Assembly (NCBI RefSeq): GCF_017916255.1
Contig: NZ_CP072827.1
Span: forward strand, 2,914,001-2,978,000
Origin: Streptomyces mobaraensis NBRC 13819 = DSM 40847
GTDB lineage: Bacteria > Actinomycetota > Actinomycetes > Streptomycetales > Streptomycetaceae
Direction: 5' to 3'
DNA: 64,000 nucleotides
Made by a program: the position numbers and the translations under genes. Under the pieces are notes generated by a model. It did no database searches. It saw nothing but the letters and a program-made list of their open reading frames with translations, and had not been told where the DNA came from. Positions 35,781 to 44,725 of the stretch are shown piece by piece (the first letter of the stretch is position 1; every line of letters starts with the position of its first letter).

Positions 35781-37613
35781 GTGGACGCGCAAGGCCGTGG
35801 GCGGGCGGACGGCATCGACCCCGCCGACCAGTGGGTGTTCGACCCCAAGACCGGCAGCTACGAGCTGCGCCTCGACCCCTCCGACACGTCGGGTCCCTCC
35901 TCTGACCATGTCTCCCCCGCCGGTGCGCGGTCCAATCCCGTCGGCGGCAATCCGCCGGGTGGCGCCCCCGGCGCGCGGAAGAAGCCCGTGCCGGGCGCGC
36001 GGAGCGGCGGGCGGCCCCTTCCCGAGCAGCGCGGTGGGCGGCGGTCGGGCAAGGCGGCGGCCGGCAGGGCCGCCGGCGGCGGTGCCGCCGCGAACGCCGC
36101 CGCGGGCCGCCGCAAGGCGAAGCCGAAGAAGAGCACGAAGAAGAAGGTCCTGCTGTGGACCGGCGGCACCCTGGCGTTCCTGCTGGTGGGCGGCTCGCTG
36201 GGCGCGTACCTCCTCTACGAGCACCTCAACGGCAACATCGAGAAGGTCGACGTCGGTGTGGACAACGAGGCCGTCCCCGACGGCCCGGTGAACATCCTGG
36301 TGATCGGCACGGACAAGCGCTCGGGCAAGGGCAACACCGGCTACGGCGACGACGGCAGCGTCGGCCACGCCGACACCACGCTCCTCTTCCACGTCGCCGA
36401 GGACCGCTCCAACGCGACGGTGATCTCCATCCCGCGCGACATGATCACCGACATTCCCGAGTGCCCCACCAAGAAGGACGGCACCACCCGGAACATCCCC
36501 GGCTCCAAGAAGGTGCGCTTCAACGAGAGCCTGGGGCAGGAGGACCGCGACCCCGGCTGCACCTGGCGGACGGTGGAGAAGATCACCGGACTGAAGGTCA
36601 GCCACTTCATGATGGCGGACTTCAACGCCGTCAAGTCGCTGTCCTCGGCGGTGGGCGGCGTCGAGGTGTGCGTGGGCAAGGACGTCAACGACCCCAAGTC
36701 CCACCTCAAGCTGTCGGCCGGCAAGCACGAGATCGAGGGTGAGCAGGCGCTGGCGTTCGTCCGCACCCGGCACAGCTTCGGCTTCGAGAGCGACCTGGAC
36801 CGCATCAAGCTCCAGCAGCAGTTCCTGAGTTCGATGATCCGCAAGATGAAGTCGGACGACACCCTCACCAACCCCAAGAAGCTCTACGACCTCAGCAACG
36901 CGGCCACCAAGTCGCTGACCGTCGACACGGGCATAGGGTCCATCACCAAGCTCACCAGTCTGGCCAAGGAGCTCAGCAAGGTGAGCCTGAAGAACATCAC
37001 CTTCACCACGCTGCCGGTCATGGACAACCCCGCCGACGGCAAGATCCGCAAAACGGTCATCATGGACGAGGCCAAGGCCGAGCCGCTGCTCGCCATGGTC
37101 CGCGAGGACGTCTCCCTCACCGAGGTGAAGCGCAAGGAGAAGGCCGCCAAGGAGAAGGCCGACGCCGCCGCGAAGGAGAAGGACGCCAAGCAGGCGGCCC
37201 TGCTCAAGGGTCCCAAGGCCGAGCCGGCCAAGGTCCGCGTCAAGGTGCTCAACGGCAGCGGGAAGGTGGGCGCCGCCCAGGAGACCGTGACCTGGATGCA
37301 GAACGCCAAGGGCATGCCGCACGCCGGCAACGGCGGCAACGCGGGCGCCGGCGGCCAGAAGACCGCCAAGACCACCCTGCAGTTCGCCCCGAACCAGGCC
37401 GATCAGGCGCGGGCCCTGGCGGAGGCCATGGGCCTGCCCGCCGACGCCCTCCACCAGACCGACAAGGACGCGGCCCCCCTGGCCGAGATGACCCTCACCC
37501 TCGGCGCCGACTTCAAGGGGGCCGGCGTGCCGGTCACCCCGCCGAAGGCCCCGAAGCAGGCCCCCAAGGACATCCAGCGGGTAGAAGCGGACAACCAAAT
37601 CTGCGCGAAGTGA
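35781..37613 (+). CDS. LCP family glycopolymer transferase 2, with LytR_C domain
   Basis: This 610-aa protein has a long, charged Ala/Gly/Lys-rich cytosolic N-terminus (~1-120) that starts 'GIDPADQWVFDPKTGSYELR', one membrane helix near 125-145, and an LCP domain with 'NILVIGTDKRSG', 'SIPRDMITDIPEC', 'KVSHFMMADFNAVK' and 'AFVRTRHSFGFESDLDR'. A Lys/Ala/Glu-rich, coiled-coil-like linker (~440-480) leads to a C-terminal LytR_C domain ('KVRVKVLNGSGKVGAAQE'). The GTG has GGAGGA about 10 bases upstream. Confidence 0.95.
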   Translation: MDAQGRGRADGIDPADQWVFDPKTGSYELRLDPSDTSGPSSDHVSPAGARSNPVGGNPPGGAPGARKKPVPGARSGGRPLPEQRGGRRSGKAAAGRAAGGGAAANAAAGRRKAKPKKSTKKKVLLWTGGTLAFLLVGGSLGAYLLYEHLNGNIEKVDVGVDNEAVPDGPVNILVIGTDKRSGKGNTGYGDDGSVGHADTTLLFHVAEDRSNATVISIPRDMITDIPECPTKKDGTTRNIPGSKKVRFNESLGQEDRDPGCTWRTVEKITGLKVSHFMMADFNAVKSLSSAVGGVEVCVGKDVNDPKSHLKLSAGKHEIEGEQALAFVRTRHSFGFESDLDRIKLQQQFLSSMIRKMKSDDTLTNPKKLYDLSNAATKSLTVDTGIGSITKLTSLAKELSKVSLKNITFTTLPVMDNPADGKIRKTVIMDEAKAEPLLAMVREDVSLTEVKRKEKAAKEKADAAAKEKDAKQAALLKGPKAEPAKVRVKVLNGSGKVGAAQETVTWMQNAKGMPHAGNGGNAGAGGQKTAKTTLQFAPNQADQARALAEAMGLPADALHQTDKDAAPLAEMTLTLGADFKGAGVPVTPPKAPKQAPKDIQRVEADNQICAK

Positions 37614-37714
37614 ATCCTGCGAACACACTTGTGCATCTCACTACCCGGTAACAGAGTCACCAGGTACAACGCACCTGCCCTGCGGGCCGTGCGCACCATT
37701 CAGGGGGAGGCCCA

Positions 37715-39493
37715 ATGCGGCTCAACGGTCTACGGGGGGACGAAAAGGCCGAAAACGGGGGCGAAGAGAAGTCCGGGAAGGAGGAGGCGTCCGGCAAGGA
37801 CGCCGCCTCCGCCGCCGGAAACGGCGGCGCGGACAAGGGAACTGACCGTCCGTCGGGCGGTGGCGGCAGACCGCCGCGCCGCCGCGCCGTCCGAATAATC
37901 CGCTGGACCGCGCTCTGCCTCGCACTGCTCGTGCTCGGGGCGTCCGCGGCCGGCTACCTCTACTACCGCCACCTCAACGGCAACATCCGCAAGGGCAAGC
38001 TCAACCTCGGCGACAAACAGCTCGACCGGAGCGTCCCCAACGCGGCGGGCCAGCGCCCCCTGAACATCCTCCTCCTGGGCTCGGACAGCCGGAACAGCAA
38101 GGAGAACCAGGACCTCGGCGGCGCCCGCGAGGACGCCGACCGGCCGGCCCTCGCCGACGTCCAGATGCTGGTCCACGTCTCCGCCGACCGCAGCAACATG
38201 TCGGTCGTCAGCGTCCCGCGCGACACCCGCGTGACCATCCCCAAGTGCACCGACCCGGCGGACGGCAAGGTCTACAAGGAGACCAGCAGCCAGATCATCA
38301 ACACCAGCCTCCAGAACGGCGGTCCCGGCTGCACGGTGGCCACCTGGGAGGAGCTCACCGGCATCCCCATCGACCACTTCATGATGATCGACTTCGCGGG
38401 CGTGGTGAGCATGGCCGACGCGGTGGGCGGCGTGCCGGTCTGCGTGAAGAGCAACATCCGCGACGACAAGTCGGGGCTGCGGCTGGAGAAGGGCACCCAC
38501 ACCATCAAGGGCGAGCAGGCCCTCCAGTGGCTGCGCACCCGGCACGGCTTCGAGGACGGCAGCGACATCGGCCGTACCCACGCCCAGCACCTCTACATGA
38601 ACTCGATGGTCCGTCAGCTGAAGTCCGGCAGCCGGCTCAGCGACCCCGGGCAGCTCACCGACCTCGCCGAGTCGGCCACCAAGGCGCTGACCGTCGACAA
38701 GGACCTGGGATCGGTCAAGAAGCTCTACGACCTCGGCAACGACATCAAGCGGGTGCCGTCGAGCCGGATCACCATGACCACCATGCCCTGGGTGCAGGAC
38801 CCGCAGGACCCGGACGCCCACGTCATCCCCAAGAAGGGCGACGCCGACAAGCTGTTCTCGCTCGTCCGCAACGACATCGCGCTGGACGGCAAGGACAAGA
38901 AGAAGCCCGAGCCCGCCGACGCCAAGGGCCCGGCGAAGCACGCCGCCACGCCGGCCAAGGACAAGATCGCCGTCACCGTCTTCAACGGCACCGGCACCGC
39001 CGTCCTCCCGCCCGCCACCGGCCGCGGCTCGGACATCGCGTCGTACCTCGTCAAGCAGGGCTTCACCAAGACGACGTCGGACTCCACCCCGCGCGCCCAG
39101 GCCGACACCACGATCACCTATCCGAAGCAGACACAGCGCGCGGATGCCCTGGCCGTGGCCAAGGCGCTCGGCCTGCCGGAGGACGCCGTACGGCTGTCCC
39201 CGTCGGCGGAGCAGGTGACGCTGGTGATCGGCGGGGACTGGCGCGAGGGCGACACGTACCCGAAGCCCGCGGACGCCAAGGGGAACGGGAAGGGCGACGC
39301 CAAGAAGGCGGACGGGAAGAAGTCCGGCGGGAGCAAGCCCGGCGGCGGGGACGACGAGGACCCGAAGCACAAACAGGGTGCCAACTCCGACAACACCGAC
39401 AACGCCGACAACAAGGCCCCGGAGAGCGCCGACCCGCTCAACGGCGACGACAAGTCCGCCTGCATGGAGGTCAACCCGATCAACCGGTTCTGA
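37715..39493 (+). CDS. LCP family glycopolymer transferase 3, with LytR_C domain
   Basis: The product is 592 aa: hydrophilic N-terminus (~1-65), membrane helix ~66-88, LCP domain with 'NILLLGSDSRNSKENQDLGG', 'SVPRDTRVTIPKC', 'IDHFMMIDFAGVVSMADAVG' and 'WLRTRHGFEDGSDIGR', then LytR_C ('IAVTVFNGTGTAVLPPATG'). The C-terminal ~80 residues are Lys/Asp/Asn-rich and end 'SACMEVNPINRF'. GGGGGAGG lies 5 bases before the ATG. It is the closest relative of LCP 2, 101 bp upstream, suggesting tandem duplication. Confidence 0.95.
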   Translation: MRLNGLRGDEKAENGGEEKSGKEEASGKDAASAAGNGGADKGTDRPSGGGGRPPRRRAVRIIRWTALCLALLVLGASAAGYLYYRHLNGNIRKGKLNLGDKQLDRSVPNAAGQRPLNILLLGSDSRNSKENQDLGGAREDADRPALADVQMLVHVSADRSNMSVVSVPRDTRVTIPKCTDPADGKVYKETSSQIINTSLQNGGPGCTVATWEELTGIPIDHFMMIDFAGVVSMADAVGGVPVCVKSNIRDDKSGLRLEKGTHTIKGEQALQWLRTRHGFEDGSDIGRTHAQHLYMNSMVRQLKSGSRLSDPGQLTDLAESATKALTVDKDLGSVKKLYDLGNDIKRVPSSRITMTTMPWVQDPQDPDAHVIPKKGDADKLFSLVRNDIALDGKDKKKPEPADAKGPAKHAATPAKDKIAVTVFNGTGTAVLPPATGRGSDIASYLVKQGFTKTTSDSTPRAQADTTITYPKQTQRADALAVAKALGLPEDAVRLSPSAEQVTLVIGGDWREGDTYPKPADAKGNGKGDAKKADGKKSGGSKPGGGDDEDPKHKQGANSDNTDNADNKAPESADPLNGDDKSACMEVNPINRF

Positions 39494-39518
39494 CCGGTTC
39501 TGGCCTGTGGGCCGACGA

Positions 39519-39556
39519 CGACGGGCCGCCCCCCGTACACCGGAGGCGGCCCGTCG
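39519..39556. terminator. Bidirectional hairpin between LCP 3 and the GT2 gene
   Basis: A 12-bp stem (CGACGGGCCGCC / GGCGGCCCGTCG) with a 14-base loop lies between two convergent stops only 77 bp apart. It can serve both strands. Confidence 0.65.
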
Positions 39557-39570
39557 GACGGCGGCGTCCG

Positions 39571-40584
39571 CTACGCCCGCACCGCCGGGCGGCGGCTGGC
39601 GATGACGCGCTTCGCGAGCGAGCGCGGGCTGGTCAGGAAGCCGAAGCCCCACGACATGTGCATGGTGGCCAAGGCCACCGGGATCTGCGCCCGCGCCTTC
39701 AGCGGCAGGCCCTTGCCCGCGGGCACCGAGCCGGCGACGATCGCCGCCAGGTAACCGCCCGGCACGACCAGCGCCCACGGCGTCACCACCGCGCCCACCA
39801 CGAGCCCGGCCGCGATGGCGACGACGGCGGTCGGCGGGGCCAGGTAGCGGAGGTTGATCGAGCCCTTGTGGAAGCGGGCGACGACGTGCCGCCAGCGGCC
39901 GTAGTCCTTGTACTGCTTGGCGAGCGCCCGCACGCTCGGCCGGGGGCGGTACGAGACCTTGAGCTCCGGCGAGAACCAGATCAGCCCGCCGGCCTCGCGG
40001 ATGCGGAAGTTCAGCTCCCAGTCCTGGGCGCGGATGAACTCCTCGTTGTACCCGCCCTGCCGCTCCAGCGCCTCCCGCCGGAAGACGCCCAGGTAGACGG
40101 TCTCGGCCGGGCCCGCCTCGCCACCGGTGTGGAACGCCGCGTTGCCGACCCCGATCTTCGAGGTCATGGCGGCGGCCACGGCCCGCTCCCAGTCGTTCTC
40201 CCCCTCGGCGTGCATGATGCCGCCGACGTTCTGCGCACCCGTCTCGTCCAGCAGCCGCACGGCCGTCTTGATGTAGTCGGGCGAGAGCATGCCGTGCCCG
40301 TCCACCCGCACCACGATCGGGTGACGCGACGCCTTGATCGCCGCGTTCAGGGCGGCGGGGGTGCGGCCGGTCGGGTTGGGCACCGTGTGCACCCGGGGGT
40401 CCTCACGGACGAGCTCGGCGGCGATCTCGTCCGTACGGTCGGCGGACGGGCCGAGGGCGATCACCACCTCCAGCTCACCGGCGTAGTCCTGCTCCAGGAT
40501 GTGCCGCACGGAGGTGCGCAGATGACGCTCCTCGTTGAGCACCGGCATGATCACGGAAACTGCGGGCGGCTGCTGCTCTGGCAT
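39571..40584 (-). CDS. Glycosyltransferase family 2 (WbbL/ExoA-like)
   Basis: This 337-aa protein has an N-terminal GT-A domain with 'VSVIMPVLNEERHLRTSV', the donor-metal 'VRVDGHGMLSPDY' (DxD-like DGH) and 'RAQDWELNFRIREAGGLIWF' (acceptor loop with ED/QDWE). Two hydrophobic segments near residues 245-290 tether it to the membrane. 'PSVRALAKQYKDYGRWR' is typical of ExoA-type transferases. By position it matches the wbbL-like gene next to the LCP genes in other actinobacteria, so it probably adds a sugar to a polyprenyl-linked cell-wall glycan. The donor is unknown. Confidence 0.92.
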   Translation of the reverse strand: MPEQQPPAVSVIMPVLNEERHLRTSVRHILEQDYAGELEVVIALGPSADRTDEIAAELVREDPRVHTVPNPTGRTPAALNAAIKASRHPIVVRVDGHGMLSPDYIKTAVRLLDETGAQNVGGIMHAEGENDWERAVAAAMTSKIGVGNAAFHTGGEAGPAETVYLGVFRREALERQGGYNEEFIRAQDWELNFRIREAGGLIWFSPELKVSYRPRPSVRALAKQYKDYGRWRHVVARFHKGSINLRYLAPPTAVVAIAAGLVVGAVVTPWALVVPGGYLAAIVAGSVPAGKGLPLKARAQIPVALATMHMSWGFGFLTSPRSLAKRVIASRRPAVRA

Positions 40585-40802
40585 GGTTCCTCGGAGGTAC
40601 GGGGGTCAGGGGTTCACCCCGCGGTGGACGGAAACGCCGCCACGTTACCGCGAACGGGGGACGCGGAGCCGCGCCGCCCGGGTGGCGGGCGGGGGCCGGA
40701 CGGCGTGGAACCCCGGCCTGTTGATCGTATTGACCTACGGTGACCCGGTTCCGTCCCCCTGCTGCGCCGGGGGTGCCCCCAGCTCGTCGCGGAGGTCACG
40801 AA

Positions 40803-42629
40803 GTGCCAGTACCAGACCCAGGACCGGACAGCGCCCGCCGCCCGGACCGCGGCCGGCACGGCGCCCCCCGACGGCCCCGCTGGGGACTGCGCGTCGCCAC
40901 CGCGCTCGCCGTCGTCATCCTCGTCGCCGGCGGCGCCGGGCACGCCGTGGTGCACGGCATCGACCGGGGCATCCGCCGCGTGGACCCCTTCACCGGCCTC
41001 TCCCACCGCCCCCGCACGGGCCACGGCACCACCATCCTGGTGGTGGGCACCGACGGCCGCGACACCATCACCGAGGACGAGCGCACCCGCTACCACCTGG
41101 GCGGCGAACCGTGCCACTGCACGGACACCATGCTGCTCGTCCACCTCTCCCGGGGCCGCGACCGGGCCTCCGTCGTCAGCCTCCCGCGCGACACCTACAC
41201 CGTCCTCCCCGCCCGCGCCGACGCCTCCGGCGCCCTCCGCCCGGCCCATCCGCAGAAGCTCAACGCCGCGTACGCGGAGGGCGGGCCCGCGCTGACCGTC
41301 AGCACCGTCGAGCAGCTCACCGGAGTGCACGTCGACCACTACCTGGAGGTCGACTTCGCCGGCTTCATGCGCACGGTCGACCTGGTCGGCGGGGTGCGCG
41401 TGTGCACCGAGGAGCCGCTCCGGGACGACCACAGCGGGCTCGACCTGCCGGCCGGGACCAGCACGCTGAACGGCGGCCAGGCGCTGCAGTATGTCCGCTC
41501 CCGGCACCTCGACGCCAGCGCCGACCTCGGCCGGATGCGCCGCCAGCAGCGCTTCGTCGCCGCCCTGCTCCAGCGGGCGACGAGCAGCGGGGTGCTCCTC
41601 GACCCGCCGGTGTTCCGGCGGGTCGCCGCCGCCCTGCTGGGCGCGGTCCGCGCGGACCGCGGTTTCGACGCGGCCGAGTTCGTCGAGCTGGGCCGTACGC
41701 TGCGGGGGCTCCGGCCGGCCGCGACCGAGTTCACGTCGGTGCCGATCGCGGCCGTCGACTTCCCGGTGCCCGGGGTCGGGTCGACCGTGCGGTGGGACGA
41801 GAACGCGGCCGCGCCGCTGTTCCGGGCGCTGCGGGCGGATCGGCCGCTGGCGGGGGCGGTGGCGGGCGGGGGGCCGAGCGGGGGTCCGACGGAGCCCGCG
41901 GGGGCGGATGCGGACGCGGACGCGGATGCGGATGCGGACGCGGATGCGGATGCGGACGCGGATGCGGATGCGGACGCCGAGGCGGACGGGAAGGGGCCGG
42001 GGGCGGTGGGCGTTCCCGGGGCGGTGGGCGCCGGCGTGCCTCTGGGTGTCCCCGTACCCCTGGGCGTCCCTGGGCCGGTGGGCGTCCCCGGACCGTCGCA
42101 GGCGCCGGCGCCGGTGCCGGTGCCGGTGCCGGTGCCCGGCGGGGCGTCCGCCGCTCCGGCCGTCCCGGGGGTTCCGGGCCCCTCGGGGGTCCCGGGCGTT
42201 TCCGGGGTTCCGGCCGCTTCGGCCTCGCCCGGCGGACCCGCGCCCATCGAGGTGGCCCCCGGGCAGATCCGCGTCCAGCTCCTCAACGGTTCCGGCCGCC
42301 CCGGGCTCGGGCAGGAGACCGACGCGGCGCTGCGGGCCGCCGGCTTCCTCACCACCGGCCTGCCGGCCGACGCCCCGCCGCCGACCGCGCTGCGCACGGT
42401 GATCGCCTTCGACCCGCGCTGGGACCGCTCCGCCCGCTCCCTCGCGGTGGCCCTGCCGGGAGCCGAACTGCGGGCCGTGCCGGGGCAGGGGGCGTTGATG
42501 CAGGTGACGCTGGGGGCGGATTTCGCGGGGGTGCGGGAGGTTCGGGGGCCACGGCCGGCGGCCGGGCAGGGGGCGGGCTCCGTCGCGCAGGGGGTGGTCA
42601 CGGGGGACCGGGTGGTGTGCGGCGACTGA
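40803..42629 (+). CDS. LCP family glycopolymer transferase 4, with Ala-Asp repeat and Pro/Gly/Val-rich linker
   Basis: This 608-aa protein has a membrane helix near residues 30-50, an LCP domain with 'TTILVVGTDGRDTI', 'SLPRDTYTVLPARAD', 'VDHYLEVDFAGFMRTVDLVG' and 'YVRSRHLDASADLGRMRRQ', and a C-terminal LytR_C domain ('IRVQLLNGSGRPGLGQE'). Between them lies a ~130-residue low-complexity linker: twelve Ala-Asp units followed by VPG/VPVP-rich sequence. The GTG at 40803 is chosen because GGAGG precedes it by 7 bases; the frame is open 63 bp further upstream without such a signal. Confidence 0.93.
   Translation: MPVPDPGPDSARRPDRGRHGAPRRPRWGLRVATALAVVILVAGGAGHAVVHGIDRGIRRVDPFTGLSHRPRTGHGTTILVVGTDGRDTITEDERTRYHLGGEPCHCTDTMLLVHLSRGRDRASVVSLPRDTYTVLPARADASGALRPAHPQKLNAAYAEGGPALTVSTVEQLTGVHVDHYLEVDFAGFMRTVDLVGGVRVCTEEPLRDDHSGLDLPAGTSTLNGGQALQYVRSRHLDASADLGRMRRQQRFVAALLQRATSSGVLLDPPVFRRVAAALLGAVRADRGFDAAEFVELGRTLRGLRPAATEFTSVPIAAVDFPVPGVGSTVRWDENAAAPLFRALRADRPLAGAVAGGGPSGGPTEPAGADADADADADADADADADADADADAEADGKGPGAVGVPGAVGAGVPLGVPVPLGVPGPVGVPGPSQAPAPVPVPVPVPGGASAAPAVPGVPGPSGVPGVSGVPAASASPGGPAPIEVAPGQIRVQLLNGSGRPGLGQETDAALRAAGFLTTGLPADAPPPTALRTVIAFDPRWDRSARSLAVALPGAELRAVPGQGALMQVTLGADFAGVREVRGPRPAAGQGAGSVAQGVVTGDRVVCGD
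41904..41987 (+). repeat. GCGGAY hexanucleotide tandem repeat in LCP 4
   Basis: Twelve perfect GCGGAT/GCGGAC units run 41904-41975, followed by GCCGAG and GCGGAC. They encode (Ala-Asp)12-Ala-Glu-Ala-Asp. The array keeps frame for any unit number, so slippage would change linker length without frameshift. Confidence 0.95.
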
Positions 42630-42638
42630 GCGCCGGGG

Positions 42639-42751
42639 TCCCAGTCCCGCCCCTTCCCGTTTCTTGCGGGGGCTCCGCCCCCGCACTCCCGAAACCGCGC
42701 TCCGCGCGGTTGTCCTCAAACTCCACCAGAGGGGGCACCCCCAACGGGCTG
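42639..42751 (+). repeat. Convergent-junction repeat element, copy 4
   Basis: It opens 'GTCCCAGTCCCGCCCCTTCC', has hairpin A TGCGGGGGC / GCCCCCGCA (42665-42685) and hairpin B ACCGCGC / GCGCGGT (42694-42710), and ends 'TTGTCCTCAAACTCCACCAG', 'AGGGGGCACCCCCAACGGGC'. The last ~20 bases carry a variant tail shared with copy 5. It lies between convergent LCP 4 and the thioesterase. Confidence 0.8.
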
Positions 42752-42763
42752 ATCATGCGCCCC

Positions 42764-43321
42764 TCAGTCCTCCAGGCCCTCCGCCGCCCGGTTCATCCGC
42801 AGTTCCTTGATCGCGCGGCGGCGCGCCAGCCGGTGCGTGCGCCGGATCTGCGCCTCCTGGTAGCGCCGCCGGTCCTTCTCCGTCTCCGGCAGGACCGGCG
42901 GCACGGGCCGCGGCTTGCCCTCCTCGTCGACGGCGGCGAAGACGAGGTAGGCGCTGCCGACCTGCACGGCGGGCGTGGACTCGTTCCAGCGCTCGGCCAT
43001 GACGCGGACGCCGACCTCCATGGAGGAGCGCCCGGTCCAGTTGCACTGCGCCTGGACGTGGACGAGGTCACCGACACGGACCGGCTCCAGGAACGCCATC
43101 TCGTCCATGGACGCCGTCACGGCGGGACCGCCGGAGTGCCGGCCGGCGACCGCGCCGGCCACGTCGTCCACCAGTTTCATGATCACCCCGCCGTGCACGG
43201 TGCCCAGAAGGTTCGTGTCGCTCGCGGTCATGATGTGGGACAGCGTCGTACGGGAGGCCGAGGTCGGCTTGCCGGGTATCCCGGCCGTGCCGGACTCGGG
43301 GGCCCGGTCCTGAGTGGTCAT
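42764..43321 (-). CDS. Acyl-CoA thioesterase (hotdog fold)
   Basis: This 185-aa protein begins MTTQDRAPESG and resembles YciA/BACH-type thioesterases, which hydrolyse acyl-CoA to free acid. Marks are 'LSHIMTASDTNLLGTVHGGV', the hotdog helix 'IMKLVDDVAGAVAGRHSGGP', 'VTASMDEMAFLEPVRVGDLV' and 'VGSAYLVFAAVDEEGKP'. The basic C-terminal tail (~30 residues) is Arg-rich. It is divergent from LCP 5 (120 bp). Confidence 0.93.
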   Translation of the reverse strand: MTTQDRAPESGTAGIPGKPTSASRTTLSHIMTASDTNLLGTVHGGVIMKLVDDVAGAVAGRHSGGPAVTASMDEMAFLEPVRVGDLVHVQAQCNWTGRSSMEVGVRVMAERWNESTPAVQVGSAYLVFAAVDEEGKPRPVPPVLPETEKDRRRYQEAQIRRTHRLARRRAIKELRMNRAAEGLED

Positions 43322-43441
43322 GCACCCCACTGTATGCGGGGTGCATGTACCCGGCCGCCCGTGTGTCAGCTCTGCAACAGCCGTGACCCGGTCCGGTACC
43401 ACCCGGCCGGAGCAGTCCCGCGGGCGGGCACACTTCTCCTC

Positions 43442-44701
43442 ATGAGTGAGTGGCCCGAAGTGCGGAACAACGACCGCCGGTACCCGTATGGAGGCGGCGG
43501 CGCGCACCCGCGCCCGGAAGGGGCGCGCGGTGGCCCGCGCGCGCACCAGGGCGGGCCACCGCCGCAGTACGGGCAGCCGGGACCGCCGCCCGGCGCACCG
43601 GGCGGCCACCGTGACGACGGTTACAACACCGGACAGGTCTACGGACGCGGCGGCGGTCCGGGCGGCACCCCCGGCGGGCCGGCCGCGCCGCGGCGCTCGC
43701 CGCGCGGCGGCGGCCGGCCGAACTGGCGCAAGCGGATCACCATAGGTCTGCTCGCCTTCCTCGCCGTGGTGCTGGTGGTCTCCGTGAGCACCTACTTCTG
43801 GGCCGACTCCAAGCTGCGCCGCGAGGTCGACCTCGGGAAGGTGGAGGACCGCCCGTCGGGCGGCGAGGGCACGAACTACCTGATCGTCGGCTCGGACAGC
43901 CGGGAGGGGCTGTCGGACGAGGACAAGAAGGAACTGCACACCGGCTCGGCCGACGGCAAGCGCACCGACTCGATGATGATCCTGCACACCGGTGACAACG
44001 GCACCACCATGCTCAGCCTGCCGCGCGACTCGTACGTCACCATCCCGGCGTTCACCGGCCAGAAGACCGGCAAGCGGTTCCCCGCCTCGACCCACAAGCT
44101 CAACCAGGCGTACGCGGACGGCGGCCCGGAGCTGCTGGTCAGGACCATCGAGTTCAACACCGGACTGCACATCGACCACTACGCGGAGATCGGCTTCGGC
44201 GGGTTCCGCAGCCTGGTCGACTCGCTCGGCGGCGTCGACATGTGCCTCGACAAGCCGATCAAGGACCGCGACTCGGGCGCCGACCTCAAGGCCGGCTGCC
44301 AGACGCTGGACGGCAAGCAGTCGCTGGCCTTCGTCCGCCAGCGCCACCAGGAAGCCGACCAGGACCTCGGCCGGATGCGCAACCAGCAGAAGTTCCTGAA
44401 CACGCTCGCCAAGCAGGCGGCCTCGCCGTCCACCGTCCTCAACCCGTTCACCCTCTACCCGGTGATCGGCTCCGGCCTCGACACCCTGATCGTCGACGAC
44501 GACATGGAGCTGTGGGACCTGACGTCGATGTTCTGGGCGATGAAGGGTGTCACGGGCGGCGACGGCAAGCAGATGACGGTCCCGATAGGCAACGCCAACC
44601 TGGCGACGCGCGGCGACGGCGTCGCGGTGAAGTGGGACCCGGTCAAGTCGAAGCAGCTCTTCGCTCAGCTGAAGAAGGACGAGAAGGTCACGGTGGAGTA
44701 G
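43442..44701 (+). CDS. LCP family glycopolymer transferase 5
   Basis: This 419-aa protein has a Gly/Pro/Arg-rich cytosolic N-terminus of ~95 residues, a membrane helix ('ITIGLLAFLAVVLVVSVSTY') and an LCP domain with 'NYLIVGSDSREGLSDEDKK', 'SLPRDSYVTIPAFTG', 'IDHYAEIGFGGFRSLVDSLG' and 'AFVRQRHQEADQDLGRMRNQ'. There is no LytR_C domain. No strong Shine-Dalgarno is seen before the ATG at 43442. The convergent VOC gene starts its stop only 24 bp beyond. Confidence 0.94.
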   Translation: MSEWPEVRNNDRRYPYGGGGAHPRPEGARGGPRAHQGGPPPQYGQPGPPPGAPGGHRDDGYNTGQVYGRGGGPGGTPGGPAAPRRSPRGGGRPNWRKRITIGLLAFLAVVLVVSVSTYFWADSKLRREVDLGKVEDRPSGGEGTNYLIVGSDSREGLSDEDKKELHTGSADGKRTDSMMILHTGDNGTTMLSLPRDSYVTIPAFTGQKTGKRFPASTHKLNQAYADGGPELLVRTIEFNTGLHIDHYAEIGFGGFRSLVDSLGGVDMCLDKPIKDRDSGADLKAGCQTLDGKQSLAFVRQRHQEADQDLGRMRNQQKFLNTLAKQAASPSTVLNPFTLYPVIGSGLDTLIVDDDMELWDLTSMFWAMKGVTGGDGKQMTVPIGNANLATRGDGVAVKWDPVKSKQLFAQLKKDEKVTVE

Positions 44702-44725
44702 GCGCCGCCGGGGGCGGGGCCGCGC

